Source: Barthelona sp. PCE (taxonomy: Eukaryota > Metamonada: BaSk clade). Taken from it: a stretch of 64,000 nt of DNA. Under the pieces are notes generated by a model that was not told the DNA's origin, searched no databases, and worked only from the letters and a program-made list of their open reading frames with translations. A program made the position numbers and the translations under genes. Location of the stretch: the NCBI GenBank assembly GCA_040285745.1, contig JAUFOR010000001.1, positions 1,240,001 through 1,304,000 on the forward strand. Direction: 5' to 3'. Shown one piece after another: positions 1 to 9,500 of this stretch; positions within the stretch are counted from its first letter, which is position 1, and each line of letters opens with the position of its first letter.

Positions 1-2
1 AG

Positions 3-1529
3 AAGGTTCTTTTAGAGTTTGAACAAGCTGCTTCCTCTGTTGATCGTACATTTGCAAACATTGCAATCAATTGTATTGGTAAAGTCGCTTTACAGGATGA
101 ACTCTTTTGTGATTTTGCTGTTAATTTATTACTCAATTTAGTACGTGATAATCAAAGTGTTTTTACTGCTATTCTTCGTAATTGTACACTTATCTTGCGA
201 CGCTATCCCGGTAAGTATGATGCCCTTATTGGTGCTTTGTTTGAAAGTGCTTTTGACGTTGAGTGGGATACAGAGTGTAAGACACTCATTGCATGGATTG
301 CTGGAGAATATGGTGGTCTTATAACTGAAATTGATGAGATTCTTGAGTTCCTTACTGATGGGTTTGATCTTGATTCGCCTACTTTACAATTAGAAATTTT
401 AACAGCTGTCGTTAAGAACTTTTTGAGATTCCCTCATTTACAACCTTTATGTCAAGACATTATCACTCGCTCTACCAATCAAATTGATCTGAACCTCCGT
501 GACAAGGCTTTCTTTTACTGGCGTCTTATTGCTGAATCAACAGAAATTGCTAAAAAAGTTGTTTTGGCCTATAAACCTATCATCAAGGTCTCTGATGCAC
601 ATGTTGCACCACTTATCTCCAGACTTGGTTGTGTTTCAACCGTTACAGAGAGCATCCGCGTTGCTCAGAGTATTAAACTTGAGGAGAAGGTTTGTATTGT
701 TAGAGAACCACGTGTTGTTTATGAAGAACGTGGCGCTACAATCAGCGCCATCATCTCTCGTGAAGAGCGCACTGTTACGATCGAGCTTACACTCAATGGT
801 CTTCCTATCGTTCAACTGAACAGCTGTAAGCTCAACAGCAACCCCTTTGGTCTTCAAATTGACAAGGTTGAGTTGGGTAAAACAACGGTTGTTACACTGG
901 TTGGTGGTGGAGATCGTAAGTTCCACGAAGATCCTCGTATGAACGGTAACCTTCAAATGGCACTTGTGTTTGAAAAAGGCAATGTTTTCTTTACTGTTCC
1001 TGTATGGTTATTTGATGTTTTCTGGGAAGAAAAAATCACACAATCAGAATTTGCTGGCCGTTGGAGTTCATTAGGTGTTGAGAAAACCGTATTCCTGTCT
1101 GGCATTGATAAGTCATTTGTTAAAAAGTTGCAGTCCAATAGTTTCTACAAAATTTTTGCCCGTGATGATCTTGCTTGGTTTTATGGTGGTGTCAGCGATG
1201 AACTGAGCGTTGCAGCTGAGTTCCAATTCAAGGGGCAGATGGCAAGAGTAGTGGTTAAGTGCCAGAATGCTATCATGCTCACCCATTTCTTGAATCACCT
1301 CTGTTTACTTACTAATTGTCGTCCCATATCAGAAACAGTTTTCCATAGCGACGAACCAGAATCTCCCAAACCAGTTGCTGCACCTAGACCATCTGCCACA
1401 CCTGTTAGCCCTGTTGTTAGCTCACCTGTTGTTAAAAATGTTGCTCCTGTGATTTACCCCACTGCTGAACCTGCTGCAACATCACAGAAGAAGAAGTCTA
1501 GTCCAATGGATCTTCTTGATATGTTGTAA
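3..1529 (+). CDS. Beta adaptin of AP-1/AP-2 clathrin adaptor (5'-truncated)
   Basis: This is the C-terminal part of a beta-adaptin large chain, which in AP complexes links cargo-bearing membrane to clathrin. The frame is open from base 3 to the window edge, so the true start lies outside; the first ATG-like position near 195 is really TTG inside the gene. The alpha-solenoid trunk shows RRYPGKYDALI, WIAGEYGG and LRDKAFFYWRL, matching the conserved RKYPNKYE, WIVGEYAE and LRDRGYIYWRL of beta adaptins. It is followed by a beta-sandwich plus platform ear (about 720-1310). The usual long hinge with a clathrin box is missing between trunk and ear. Instead a Pro/Ala/Ser-rich tail follows the ear and ends in SPMDLLDML, which resembles a clathrin box. 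AP-1 versus AP-2 cannot be decided. Family identity is strong. Confidence 0.9.
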   Translation, partial: KVLLEFEQAASSVDRTFANIAINCIGKVALQDELFCDFAVNLLLNLVRDNQSVFTAILRNCTLILRRYPGKYDALIGALFESAFDVEWDTECKTLIAWIAGEYGGLITEIDEILEFLTDGFDLDSPTLQLEILTAVVKNFLRFPHLQPLCQDIITRSTNQIDLNLRDKAFFYWRLIAESTEIAKKVVLAYKPIIKVSDAHVAPLISRLGCVSTVTESIRVAQSIKLEEKVCIVREPRVVYEERGATISAIISREERTVTIELTLNGLPIVQLNSCKLNSNPFGLQIDKVELGKTTVVTLVGGGDRKFHEDPRMNGNLQMALVFEKGNVFFTVPVWLFDVFWEEKITQSEFAGRWSSLGVEKTVFLSGIDKSFVKKLQSNSFYKIFARDDLAWFYGGVSDELSVAAEFQFKGQMARVVVKCQNAIMLTHFLNHLCLLTNCRPISETVFHSDEPESPKPVAAPRPSATPVSPVVSSPVVKNVAPVIYPTAEPAATSQKKKSSPMDLLDML

Positions 1530-1592
1530 GTAGTTAATAAACTGTTGTTTTTATTGGTTTCTTGTTATTGTACACTCTTTCATAACTACTAT

Positions 1593-3398
1593 TTAACGTT
1601 GATTAGGGGTTTTGAGGTACTTCTCAGCATCTTTAGAAGGTGAACCACCTCCTTTAGGTGTCTCTGGTTCTGGAACTTCTTCAACTGAAGGTTCTTCAAG
1701 TTTTTCCTCTTCACTAGGGAGGGTCTGTAATAATGTCATTGCAAGTTCCATCGAAGAAGGAGCAAAAACATTGCAACAATGTGCTACTATACCATTAATA
1801 GCAAAAAGAAGTGAAGGTAAATTAATTTCTTGTTTCATGAATTTCATTAATGTCATATCAATATAAGCAATTTTTTCTTGTTCAACAGGATCAAATTCAT
1901 CAGCTTTCGGATCGGTATTCAACTGTAAAAGCATTGTTAACATGTATCTGATCTTGACAATTGTTTCAGCGTCCATCATGTTACTCTCACTTTCAGCAAG
2001 AAGACTCTTAATGAATGACATAATTGTATAATTTAGCTGTAAAACATTGTTAATATCAGCATCAGAAAATTCCTTATCCTTTTTATCCTCACCTTCTACG
2101 CTTTCTTCTTTCTTCGGTTCTTTCTCCTCTTCCTCTGATAATTTCTTCTGTTGAGTAATGTACTTCTCGTATTTAGCAATTTGTTGGTTTTGAAGGTCAA
2201 GTTGTTGTTTCTGAGTATCAATTGCCTGTTGCATCAAGTTTAACTGTGAATCTTGTGCACCTAACAATTCTTGTTGCTGTGTAAGCTGATGCTGAAGTCC
2301 AACAACATCTTCAATTGAGAGTTTTACGTAATCCTTTCCTTCTTCTCCCTCTTCTTCTTCAGTTACTTCAGCAGCTTCGGAGGTTGACTCATCAGTCTCG
2401 GTTTCAGGCTCAGTCTCGGTTTCAGGCTCGGGTGTAGGTTCAGCTTGGGCCATTTTATCAAGTTTAGCTTGATCATGACGTAGTTGTTCACGTGAACCCA
2501 TCTCAAAACCTGTTCTAAAAGTATTAAAAGAAAGTTGATTAGAAGCGTAAAGAATATCAAGATACGTATCATCAACATTTGCCAGTAATTCAAGGAAACT
2601 AATTAAAAATTGAACTCGTTTAGGATTGATAGATTCTCCATCAAAATGCAAAAATGAAGAAATTAATGAAGAAAGATTAGTTTCAAGTTGCTCAGTGAAA
2701 TCAACAGTCTCCTTGACTTCTTCCTCATTCTCTTCAGCTTGTTCTGAAGCATCTTCTTCATCTTCAACACTAGGGAATTTTGAATCAAAGTGTTCGGTGT
2801 CAACTGTGGTATCAGTTTGATTACCGTCATCAACAAATTCTGCCTGGACAAAGGCAGATTTGTTCTGGAGACGACTAGCTTCAGGTGATGCACAAAAATT
2901 TGCTGCAGGATTGCTTTCTTCACTTTCTTCTAAAAATTCGGGATGTTTAGCAAAGAATTCAGCAATAAAGAGCTTGGCTTCATCCTCAGGAAGAGAAGCA
3001 GCATAAGCAATGATTGATTCAGCATCAACCATTCCCATAGGAAAAGATTCTTCATCAGTTTCACCTGATTCTTCAATTTCTCCTTCTGATTCAGCCTCGG
3101 ACTCTGATGGGAGCTCCTCGAACTTCTTCTTCAGTGATTCACTGGCTTTGTACAACTCTTTGAGATCTTCTTGTTCACTCATAAGAGTGTTCAACTGTTT
3201 CAACACTTCAGTACGTTCGGGAGACTCATTTGCGACCTGGGGAGCGGCAGCTACGGGCTCAGACTCTTCTTCTAACATAGATGAAGGGGCTTTCTTCTTG
3301 GGAGTAATAATGTGCCTAGTTTCGCTTACAATATCTTCCAGACGGTTGAGTTTGGCCTTTAAGCTCTCCAATTCGGCAAATTGTTCAGTTAAACTCAT
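1593..3398 (-). CDS. Acidic coiled-coil protein, unrecognised
   Basis: A 601-residue protein I do not recognise. It starts with MSLTEQFAELESLKAKLNRLEDIV, a likely helical coil, followed by long Glu/Ser/Asp-rich disordered stretches. A Gln-rich coiled coil sits around residues 340-420 (runs such as QLTQQQELLGAQ and TQKQQLDLQNQQ), and a second Glu/Lys-rich tract follows. Two less acidic blocks (about 240-310 and 455-560) contain hydrophobic helical segments and may be folded. There is no signal peptide or membrane segment. It is convergent with the beta-adaptin gene, with only 63 bp between the stops. Low complexity means any database hit to generic coiled-coil proteins should be discounted. 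Confidence 0.75.
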   Translation of the reverse strand: MSLTEQFAELESLKAKLNRLEDIVSETRHIITPKKKAPSSMLEEESEPVAAAPQVANESPERTEVLKQLNTLMSEQEDLKELYKASESLKKKFEELPSESEAESEGEIEESGETDEESFPMGMVDAESIIAYAASLPEDEAKLFIAEFFAKHPEFLEESEESNPAANFCASPEASRLQNKSAFVQAEFVDDGNQTDTTVDTEHFDSKFPSVEDEEDASEQAEENEEEVKETVDFTEQLETNLSSLISSFLHFDGESINPKRVQFLISFLELLANVDDTYLDILYASNQLSFNTFRTGFEMGSREQLRHDQAKLDKMAQAEPTPEPETETEPETETDESTSEAAEVTEEEEGEEGKDYVKLSIEDVVGLQHQLTQQQELLGAQDSQLNLMQQAIDTQKQQLDLQNQQIAKYEKYITQQKKLSEEEEKEPKKEESVEGEDKKDKEFSDADINNVLQLNYTIMSFIKSLLAESESNMMDAETIVKIRYMLTMLLQLNTDPKADEFDPVEQEKIAYIDMTLMKFMKQEINLPSLLFAINGIVAHCCNVFAPSSMELAMTLLQTLPSEEEKLEEPSVEEVPEPETPKGGGSPSKDAEKYLKTPNQR

Positions 3399-3577
3399 TT
3401 GAATGCAATGAAATGGTGAATGTTACTGAGTACAGTTTTTTTGTTTCATGTTGAAGAGTTTTCACTTAGGGTCTCCACCCAACCCTTTACTGACTTTATA
3501 TACAGGATGTGTTTCGATGCTAAAACGCTTTTCTTACTTTTTTCACTATTCTGCAATAGTTTGAATCATTTTGAATC

Positions 3578-4579
3578 ATGATCGCTGCTGTTAAGGAGAG
3601 CAGTGAATTCATTAGGGCAAATTCTGAGCATGTATCTATTAACGAAGAGGCAGTTCACAAAATCGCATCAGAAATCGAATTTGCATACAAAAATGGGGAT
3701 GTTTCTCTTGGGGCGTGGCACGACTGTCCATTTCATCCACAGCAGAGCGATAATATTCTTGATCATGTTTTTGTAATTGATGCTCTTAACTTTTGCTTTT
3801 GGAATGAGGATATTACACCTTATCAAGTATTATACCGCGGCAAGGTACACCACGGCTACATCGCAGCAGTTGCAGCATTAGACAGAGCACTGTGCGAGAA
3901 TATTCCAATCACAACACCATCATTTTATGCAGATATATCTGTTTCGTTGATGAGATCTGTCTTCAGACCGTTTAATAGAGATGGACTCCCGCCCAAGATC
4001 CCTCTTCTTATGGACAGAGTGGCTAATTTAACACAGGTAGGTAAAGTATTAGTTGATGTTTTTGGAGGTAGTTTTGAAAATGTAGTACGAGCAGCAGGTA
4101 ATAGTGCAAGTACACTTGTTGATCTTATATACAAACACTTTGAATGTTTTAGAGATGAGTGCGAATACAAAGGTAGAAAAGTATTCTTCTTAAAGAGAGC
4201 ACAAATATTAGCAGCTGATGTTTGGGGAGCTTTACAAAACAGTGACATTGGTGAGTTTCATGATATTAATGAACTTACTGCTTTTGCTGATTATAGAATA
4301 CCTCAACATCTAAAATCATTAGGTGTGTTAGAATATGATGAAGAATTAACAGCAAAACTAGAAAGTCAACAGCTTATTGAACCTGGTGATCCAATGGAAT
4401 GTGAGATTCGTGGTTGTACTATTGCTGCTATTGAACAAATTCGAAATGCTATTAGCAAAGATATTCAATCAGAAGTTAATTCCGTTTTAATTGATTTCTA
4501 TCTTTGGGATAAGGCAAAACTAACTGCACCTGAATCAGTTAATCATATTACACATCGCACACAGACTATGTTCTACTAA
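3578..4579 (+). CDS. QNG1: Queuosine 5'-phosphate N-glycosylase/hydrolase (queuosine salvage, DUF2419)
   Basis: The 333-residue product has the length and signature blocks of the Q-salvage family (C9orf64/QNG1), which frees queuine base from queuosine 5'-phosphate so that it can be re-used for tRNA wobble modification. Visible blocks are VIDALNFCFW (about residues 67-76), GYIAAVAALDRALCENIPI, LYRGKVHHGY and KRAQILAADVW (about 206-216), the last matching the conserved RAQILVADLW region of the family; the acidic residues there are candidates for catalysis. The gene is intact with an ATG after a T-rich leader and lies divergent from the acidic coiled-coil gene. A TCAGTTAAA motif directly follows the TAA stop. 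The presence of this enzyme implies that the organism uses scavenged queuine. Identity is strong; substrate form is from family knowledge. Confidence 0.9.
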   Translation: MIAAVKESSEFIRANSEHVSINEEAVHKIASEIEFAYKNGDVSLGAWHDCPFHPQQSDNILDHVFVIDALNFCFWNEDITPYQVLYRGKVHHGYIAAVAALDRALCENIPITTPSFYADISVSLMRSVFRPFNRDGLPPKIPLLMDRVANLTQVGKVLVDVFGGSFENVVRAAGNSASTLVDLIYKHFECFRDECEYKGRKVFFLKRAQILAADVWGALQNSDIGEFHDINELTAFADYRIPQHLKSLGVLEYDEELTAKLESQQLIEPGDPMECEIRGCTIAAIEQIRNAISKDIQSEVNSVLIDFYLWDKAKLTAPESVNHITHRTQTMFY

Positions 4580-4606
4580 TCAGTTAAATTGATGAATAAA
4601 TTGAAG

Positions 4607-5926
4607 TTATGATCCTGGAGTACACAACCAAGCATTTGTATCTGATAAAGAAGTTCCATCACGAATGTAACTTGCACCAGCAGCAATAACATCAGTTGAT
4701 TGGACAATGATTGCAAACTGTTCTGGTGAACTAGGTGATGCAACCATCGCATCAATTGAGCATTGTTGAGTTTTAAAATTTCGATCATCAACAGAAACAT
4801 TGATTTTCTTCTTTAATTTAATCTCAATCTCATCACCAGCATCAAAAGACATGATAAAAAGTGCATCACGAAGTGCAACTAATATATTTGGCTCATCAGC
4901 ACAACAAACGCATATAGATCTAATTGTTTCAAAATCATTGAACTGGAACTCGCCAGTAATAAATTCATCGTCGTCAACAATAAGCGCTGTTACTAATAAA
5001 ACACCTGAAGCAGTTCCAGCTGCACAAACCAGAAAATCTTCGCCTTCAAAAACATTCATGGTGGTTACAAAAGATGGAGCATCCATCATCTTTACGTATT
5101 CGTTCTCTTTAATGTATCCAATGCTATTGTATGTCGCAACAAAGAGAGTTTCATTAAAAAATTCACAAAAAACATAACAATGATCTGAAAGTGTACTTGC
5201 TATTGTAGGTTCATCCTCAAAAGTAACGATATTAAGTGATCCATCAGTGAATGCAAGTGTGCCGTCACCAATACTAATAGATGTAATGGGTTGAGAAGTT
5301 GCGCTTTTAATAATCTCTTCAGGATTTTCTGAATCGTCTATTTTGCATAATGAACCATCAACGTAACCAGCACAGAGCCCAAAGTCTTCGTTTAATGCTA
5401 CACAAACTGGTGGTTTGTCATCATGAACAGTATTCATTTCAGTAACTTCCTTATCGTGTGCTGTATAAAGATAAAACACTGCCTCTTCATCAAAGATGCC
5501 CAGTGCACCTTGATTTTGCATCGAATATGATAATATTGAACCAAATTCATTTTCCACCTCAAAAGTTGTTCTTGATTGTTGTCTTCCACTGTTTGACCTT
5601 GATTCTTGCTTGCCCCTGTTACCAAATTTGGATGTTGACTGTTTGTTGTTGGCGAACTTAGACTGATTCTTATTTTTGTTACCAAATTTTGAGTTCGATG
5701 TACTCTGCTTATTCTTACCAAATTTGCTTGATGATTTCTGCGTGTTCTTCTTACCTTTGAAGGTTTTTGAGTTGTTTGATAAACCTTTTCCTCCGCCAAA
5801 TCCTTTTTTTGTGGATGATTTACCTTTACCCGATGTACTACTACCAAACTTGCTCTTTTTGGTTGTTCCAGTAGACTTCCCCTTACGTCCAAACCCGGAC
5901 TTTCCTTTCTTTGCGCCAAACGCCAT
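4607..5926 (-). CDS. Lys/Gly/Ser-rich N-terminus with beta-propeller-like C-terminus
   Basis: A 439-residue protein with two unlike halves. Residues 1-120 are highly basic and disordered, with repeated KFG/SKFGN-type units (for example SSKFGKNKQ, NSKFGNKNK, TSKFGNRGK) and a closing RGKQESRSNSGRQQSR stretch, which together suggest RNA or nucleolar association. Residues about 125-439 are acidic and beta-rich with WD-like strands (CVALNEDFGLCAGYVDGSL, ILVALRDALFIMSFD), consistent with a degenerate propeller. I cannot assign a family. The gene is convergent with QNG1 (27 bp between stops) and divergent from the TRAPPC4-like gene. An RNA-binding role is inferred from composition alone. Confidence 0.75.
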   Translation of the reverse strand: MAFGAKKGKSGFGRKGKSTGTTKKSKFGSSTSGKGKSSTKKGFGGGKGLSNNSKTFKGKKNTQKSSSKFGKNKQSTSNSKFGNKNKNQSKFANNKQSTSKFGNRGKQESRSNSGRQQSRTTFEVENEFGSILSYSMQNQGALGIFDEEAVFYLYTAHDKEVTEMNTVHDDKPPVCVALNEDFGLCAGYVDGSLCKIDDSENPEEIIKSATSQPITSISIGDGTLAFTDGSLNIVTFEDEPTIASTLSDHCYVFCEFFNETLFVATYNSIGYIKENEYVKMMDAPSFVTTMNVFEGEDFLVCAAGTASGVLLVTALIVDDDEFITGEFQFNDFETIRSICVCCADEPNILVALRDALFIMSFDAGDEIEIKLKKKINVSVDDRNFKTQQCSIDAMVASPSSPEQFAIIVQSTDVIAAGASYIRDGTSLSDTNAWLCTPGS

Positions 5927-6091
5927 ATTAGAAAAGGAGTAACTTCAAAGAAACAAATTTTTGAAAAATATTATTGATATGTGGTGACATATAGGTGCTT
6001 GAGTGGGGTGCAAGGTATATCTATTGTCATAAACCTTCAGCAAAAGTGTTTTCCATCTATTCTCCTCTTTGTTTCATTTTTCTTTTTGCAT

Positions 6092-6517
6092 ATGGGCGTA
6101 CAGAACTTATTTATTGTGAGCAGTTCGGGAGGTCTGATGTATACCCAGGAGTTTGAGGAAATTGAGAACAAACCTGATGAATCTCTTTTCTTTTCGTTAA
6201 TTTCGAGTTTTTACACCTTGCAAATCATGAGCAGTAGTCTTAGTCCGCTGGGGGCAGCATCTAGATCCAATGGAATCGAGATAATAACATGTCAGGATTG
6301 TCGGTTGTTGTGTTTTACATCAATTACAAACGTTGTATTCTTTTGTTTTGTTGACAATGAGACATCGAACGAAGAGGGAAAAACCTTTTTACATGAAGTA
6401 TATAGACTTTATAGTGATTTTGTATTAAAAAATCCCTTTTGTCGATCTAATAGAAAAATTGATTTTGCTTTATTTAAAAAACATGTAACTGGTGCAGCTG
6501 AGCAGTATAAAACTTGA
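6092..6517 (+). CDS. TRAPP complex subunit 4 / Trs23-like (synbindin family)
   Basis: A 141-residue longin-fold protein beginning MGVQNLFIVSSSGGLMYTQ. The frame is open further upstream, but this ATG gives the exact family N-terminus, so the upstream 37 codons are treated as leader. The C-terminal block YRLYSDFVLKNPF closely matches YEIYSDFALKNPF of TRAPPC4/Trs23, and SRSNGIEIITCQDCRLLCFTS matches the GIEMLETDTFKLHCYQT region. The PDZ-like insertion of animal TRAPPC4 is missing, as in short Trs23 proteins. It would act in the TRAPP core that activates Rab1/Ypt1 for ER-Golgi traffic. TRAPPC1/Bet5 is the alternative, less likely because of the YSDFxLKNPF motif. It ends 11 bp from the end of the convergent topoisomerase gene. 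Confidence 0.82.
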   Translation: MGVQNLFIVSSSGGLMYTQEFEEIENKPDESLFFSLISSFYTLQIMSSSLSPLGAASRSNGIEIITCQDCRLLCFTSITNVVFFCFVDNETSNEEGKTFLHEVYRLYSDFVLKNPFCRSNRKIDFALFKKHVTGAAEQYKT

Positions 6518-6528
6518 GTTGAACTTAA

Positions 6529-9500
6529 TCATAACTCATAGTCAGATTCTTCTTCATCATAGACATCTTCTTCAGGTTCAGACAAGAAACCATAGTCAGT
6601 AAATGTCTTACGGGTGTTGCGGCGAGGTTTGTCTTCAGTGATTGGAGTTTCTTGATAGACACTAACATCAGTGACTGGAGTTTCTTGAAAATCGACGCTG
6701 ACTTCAGACATGGGCGTCTCAGGCTCTTCCTTTTTAGGAGTCAAGAAATCAAAAACATTATCATCGTAGCCCATCTTCTTTCTTCCACGTTTGTTACGTA
6801 ATTTCGGTGGCTCCTTGATTGGAGTGACATCGTCAATGTATTCTTCTTCTTCTTCTTCTTCAACCCTTTGCACCTTTTTAGTCTTAGATGATACTTTTCT
6901 CTTGCGCCCCTTGGGTGTGGGAGTAATTTCATTGATTGGAGTGACATCGTCAATGTATTCTTCTTCTTCTTCTTCTTCAACCCTTTGCACCTTTTTAGTC
7001 TTAGATGATACTTTTCTCTTGCGCCCCTTGGGTGTGGGAGTAATTTCATTCATATTGAATGAAAAATCTGAATCAATTAAGTAGTCGTCCAGTTTAACCT
7101 TAGGCTTCTTAGACTTCTTAGACTTCTTAGGCTTCTCAGAAGTGGGGGTTGGTGGCTCGGATAGAACATCTTCAACATCGGAATCAACAACAAATTTGCT
7201 CTTTGAGACATAATGATTAATATCACTTTCAGCTCGATTTGTTAACTTTGAATTCGATACCCTTGTAATAGCAGTCTTAGTTGCCTTGATCTTCTTGGTA
7301 CCATCAATGTTGCGGAAATTAGTAATACCACCTGGATATGAACATTCCGGACGAGATGGAGGTTCTGTAACAACTTCACTGTTCTCATATTCCCAAGCAG
7401 CATAAGCTTCAATAAATGCATTAATCTCTCCACGCCACATCTCCTTGGCCTTGGTATTGAGTAAATCAACAAGCTCTGCGCGCATATCCTCCATTTGTTT
7501 AGTCAGCTCATCCAACTTCTCTTCTGTAAGGTTGAGGATGTTGAGCTTCAAGAGATAATCAAATGCAGTACGAACGTGACTGTTACGCTTAACACTCCAC
7601 TTCTTACCACGGAACATCTTGGGATCAATCTCAGTAATTACTTTATCCTTTTCATCATAGCACGGGAATTTTTCATCAATAAGATCAATACAAATATCTT
7701 GTTTCTTACGTTTGGCTACTATTAACTCATCATCAATGATCATGGATATGAAACGATGTTTAGCTTCTACTAAAACTAAATCTTTTTGGAGCTTATCAAT
7801 GAGATAAGAACGTCGTTCTTCGTATTTTTGAAGACGTTCTTCATAATATTCTGAAATGATTTCTTCAGGAGTGTTGTACAACTGAATAGTGTTGTTAGAG
7901 TTCCACAAAACCATATTACTAACAGCGATATTGTTCGTGAGACCAAAACATTTCTCAAGACCACCATCAGTAGCCTCCGCCAGCGCCATAGATTCCTTCT
8001 TCATGGTGATAGTGTAATCCACAGTGTTATCAGTGTGATTCTCGATGATATCTTCAATGATAACAGATGCCTCGCCCTGCTCATCCTTCTTCTTCTTCTT
8101 CTTCTTAGCCTCAGCGGAAGCTTCTTTCTCCATCATATTTTCCAACGTTTCCTTAAACTTCTCATTCCAGAGACCAACAGGCAACTCTGTAACAGAAATC
8201 TTGGTCGGTGCAATCTTTTCAACAATACCATGTGAACGCCAAGATCCCTCCTTGATCTTTTTGGAGCGCTTCAATTGACGATAAATAAGCTGACACTCCG
8301 TCTTGATACCACGATACCATGGTTTCATAGGTTTCTGCTCTTCACCATCCATTAACATGAAAATGTTTTCAGCAAGTTGCGCTGGGTGATAGGCTGGAAT
8401 GTTAGTTGACCAACCTGTACCAATACCAGTCTGACCATTGAGCAGAACAGTGGGAATAACAGGATAATAGCATTCAGGTTCAACATCCTGGTTGTCCTCC
8501 TTCAAATATTTGAGCAAAGGATCATCACCAGCTGGGAATAGTAGACGTGTGAGCTCACCAAGGCGTGTAAAGATATAACGAGGTGCAGGGTTAGCCTTTG
8601 TACCCTGATGACGTGTACCGAATTGACCTGATGGAATAAGATAAGGGTAGTTGTTACTTCCTGGGAAATCTTGGGCCATACCGATAATAGTGTTTGAAAC
8701 ACTTGCTTCACCATGTTGATAAGCACTGTCCGCAGATATGAGACCTGCGAGTTGTGCAACCTTGTAATCCTTGACGACGTTACGTTTGAACATCGTCCAG
8801 AGAATCTTACGTTGAACCTGTTTTAGACCATCCATTGCGTTGGGAAGTGAACGTTCGTTGTCTGCACGTGAGAATAAAATTAGCTCATGATCAACGAACT
8901 CCTGAACTGAAATGTTGTCGTTGTTATGATCAATAAAGAGAGAAGGATCGTGGTTTAACAACCAGTGCTTACGATCGTCAGTCTTTTTCGGGTTAAACGC
9001 CAAATCTAGACGCTGAGAGGCAAGCACCTTCTCGTATACAAAATCCTTAACGTGAAGGTTGGTGTTGTTGAAGTATTCCTTTGCTTCTTTCGCGGTTGAT
9101 GTGGCGAGACCTTTGTAATACTTAACATCCCACTTATCAGCATCTTCAATATCCTCAATCCACTCTTCGAACTCGTGAACTGTAAAGAAAGAGATGACTT
9201 CGTTGCGTTTACGACATCTGACAATGGGGGTGACGAACTCTTGAAGAAATCCCTTACTCTCAAGTAAACGTGGCCAAAAAACATCAAGCCAATTAATTAA
9301 TAGGCCTTTGATATGAGAACCATCATAATCCTGATCAGTCATGATCATTATTCGACCATAACGAAGTGTACCAGGGCTTGTAGTATTATGCTTAAGACCA
9401 AGAATAACCTTCAAATTATTGAGTTCAACGTTATCACTGATCTTCTTAGCAGATGCTTCACGGACATTCATGAGTTTACCCTTCAGTGGAAACACACCAT

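Noticed and set aside
195-1529. Beta-adaptin start at base 195
   Set aside because: The codon is TTG and the conserved adaptin sequence continues in frame upstream to the window edge.
5976-6000. Similarity of GGTGACATATAGGTGCT to GGTGACATACAGGCGCT near 49727
   Set aside because: The match is under 20 bases with mismatches and does not extend on either side, so it is probably chance.
6815-7048. CRISPR-like or satellite array
   Set aside because: There are only two directly abutting copies, both inside the TOP2 reading frame, with no spacers.
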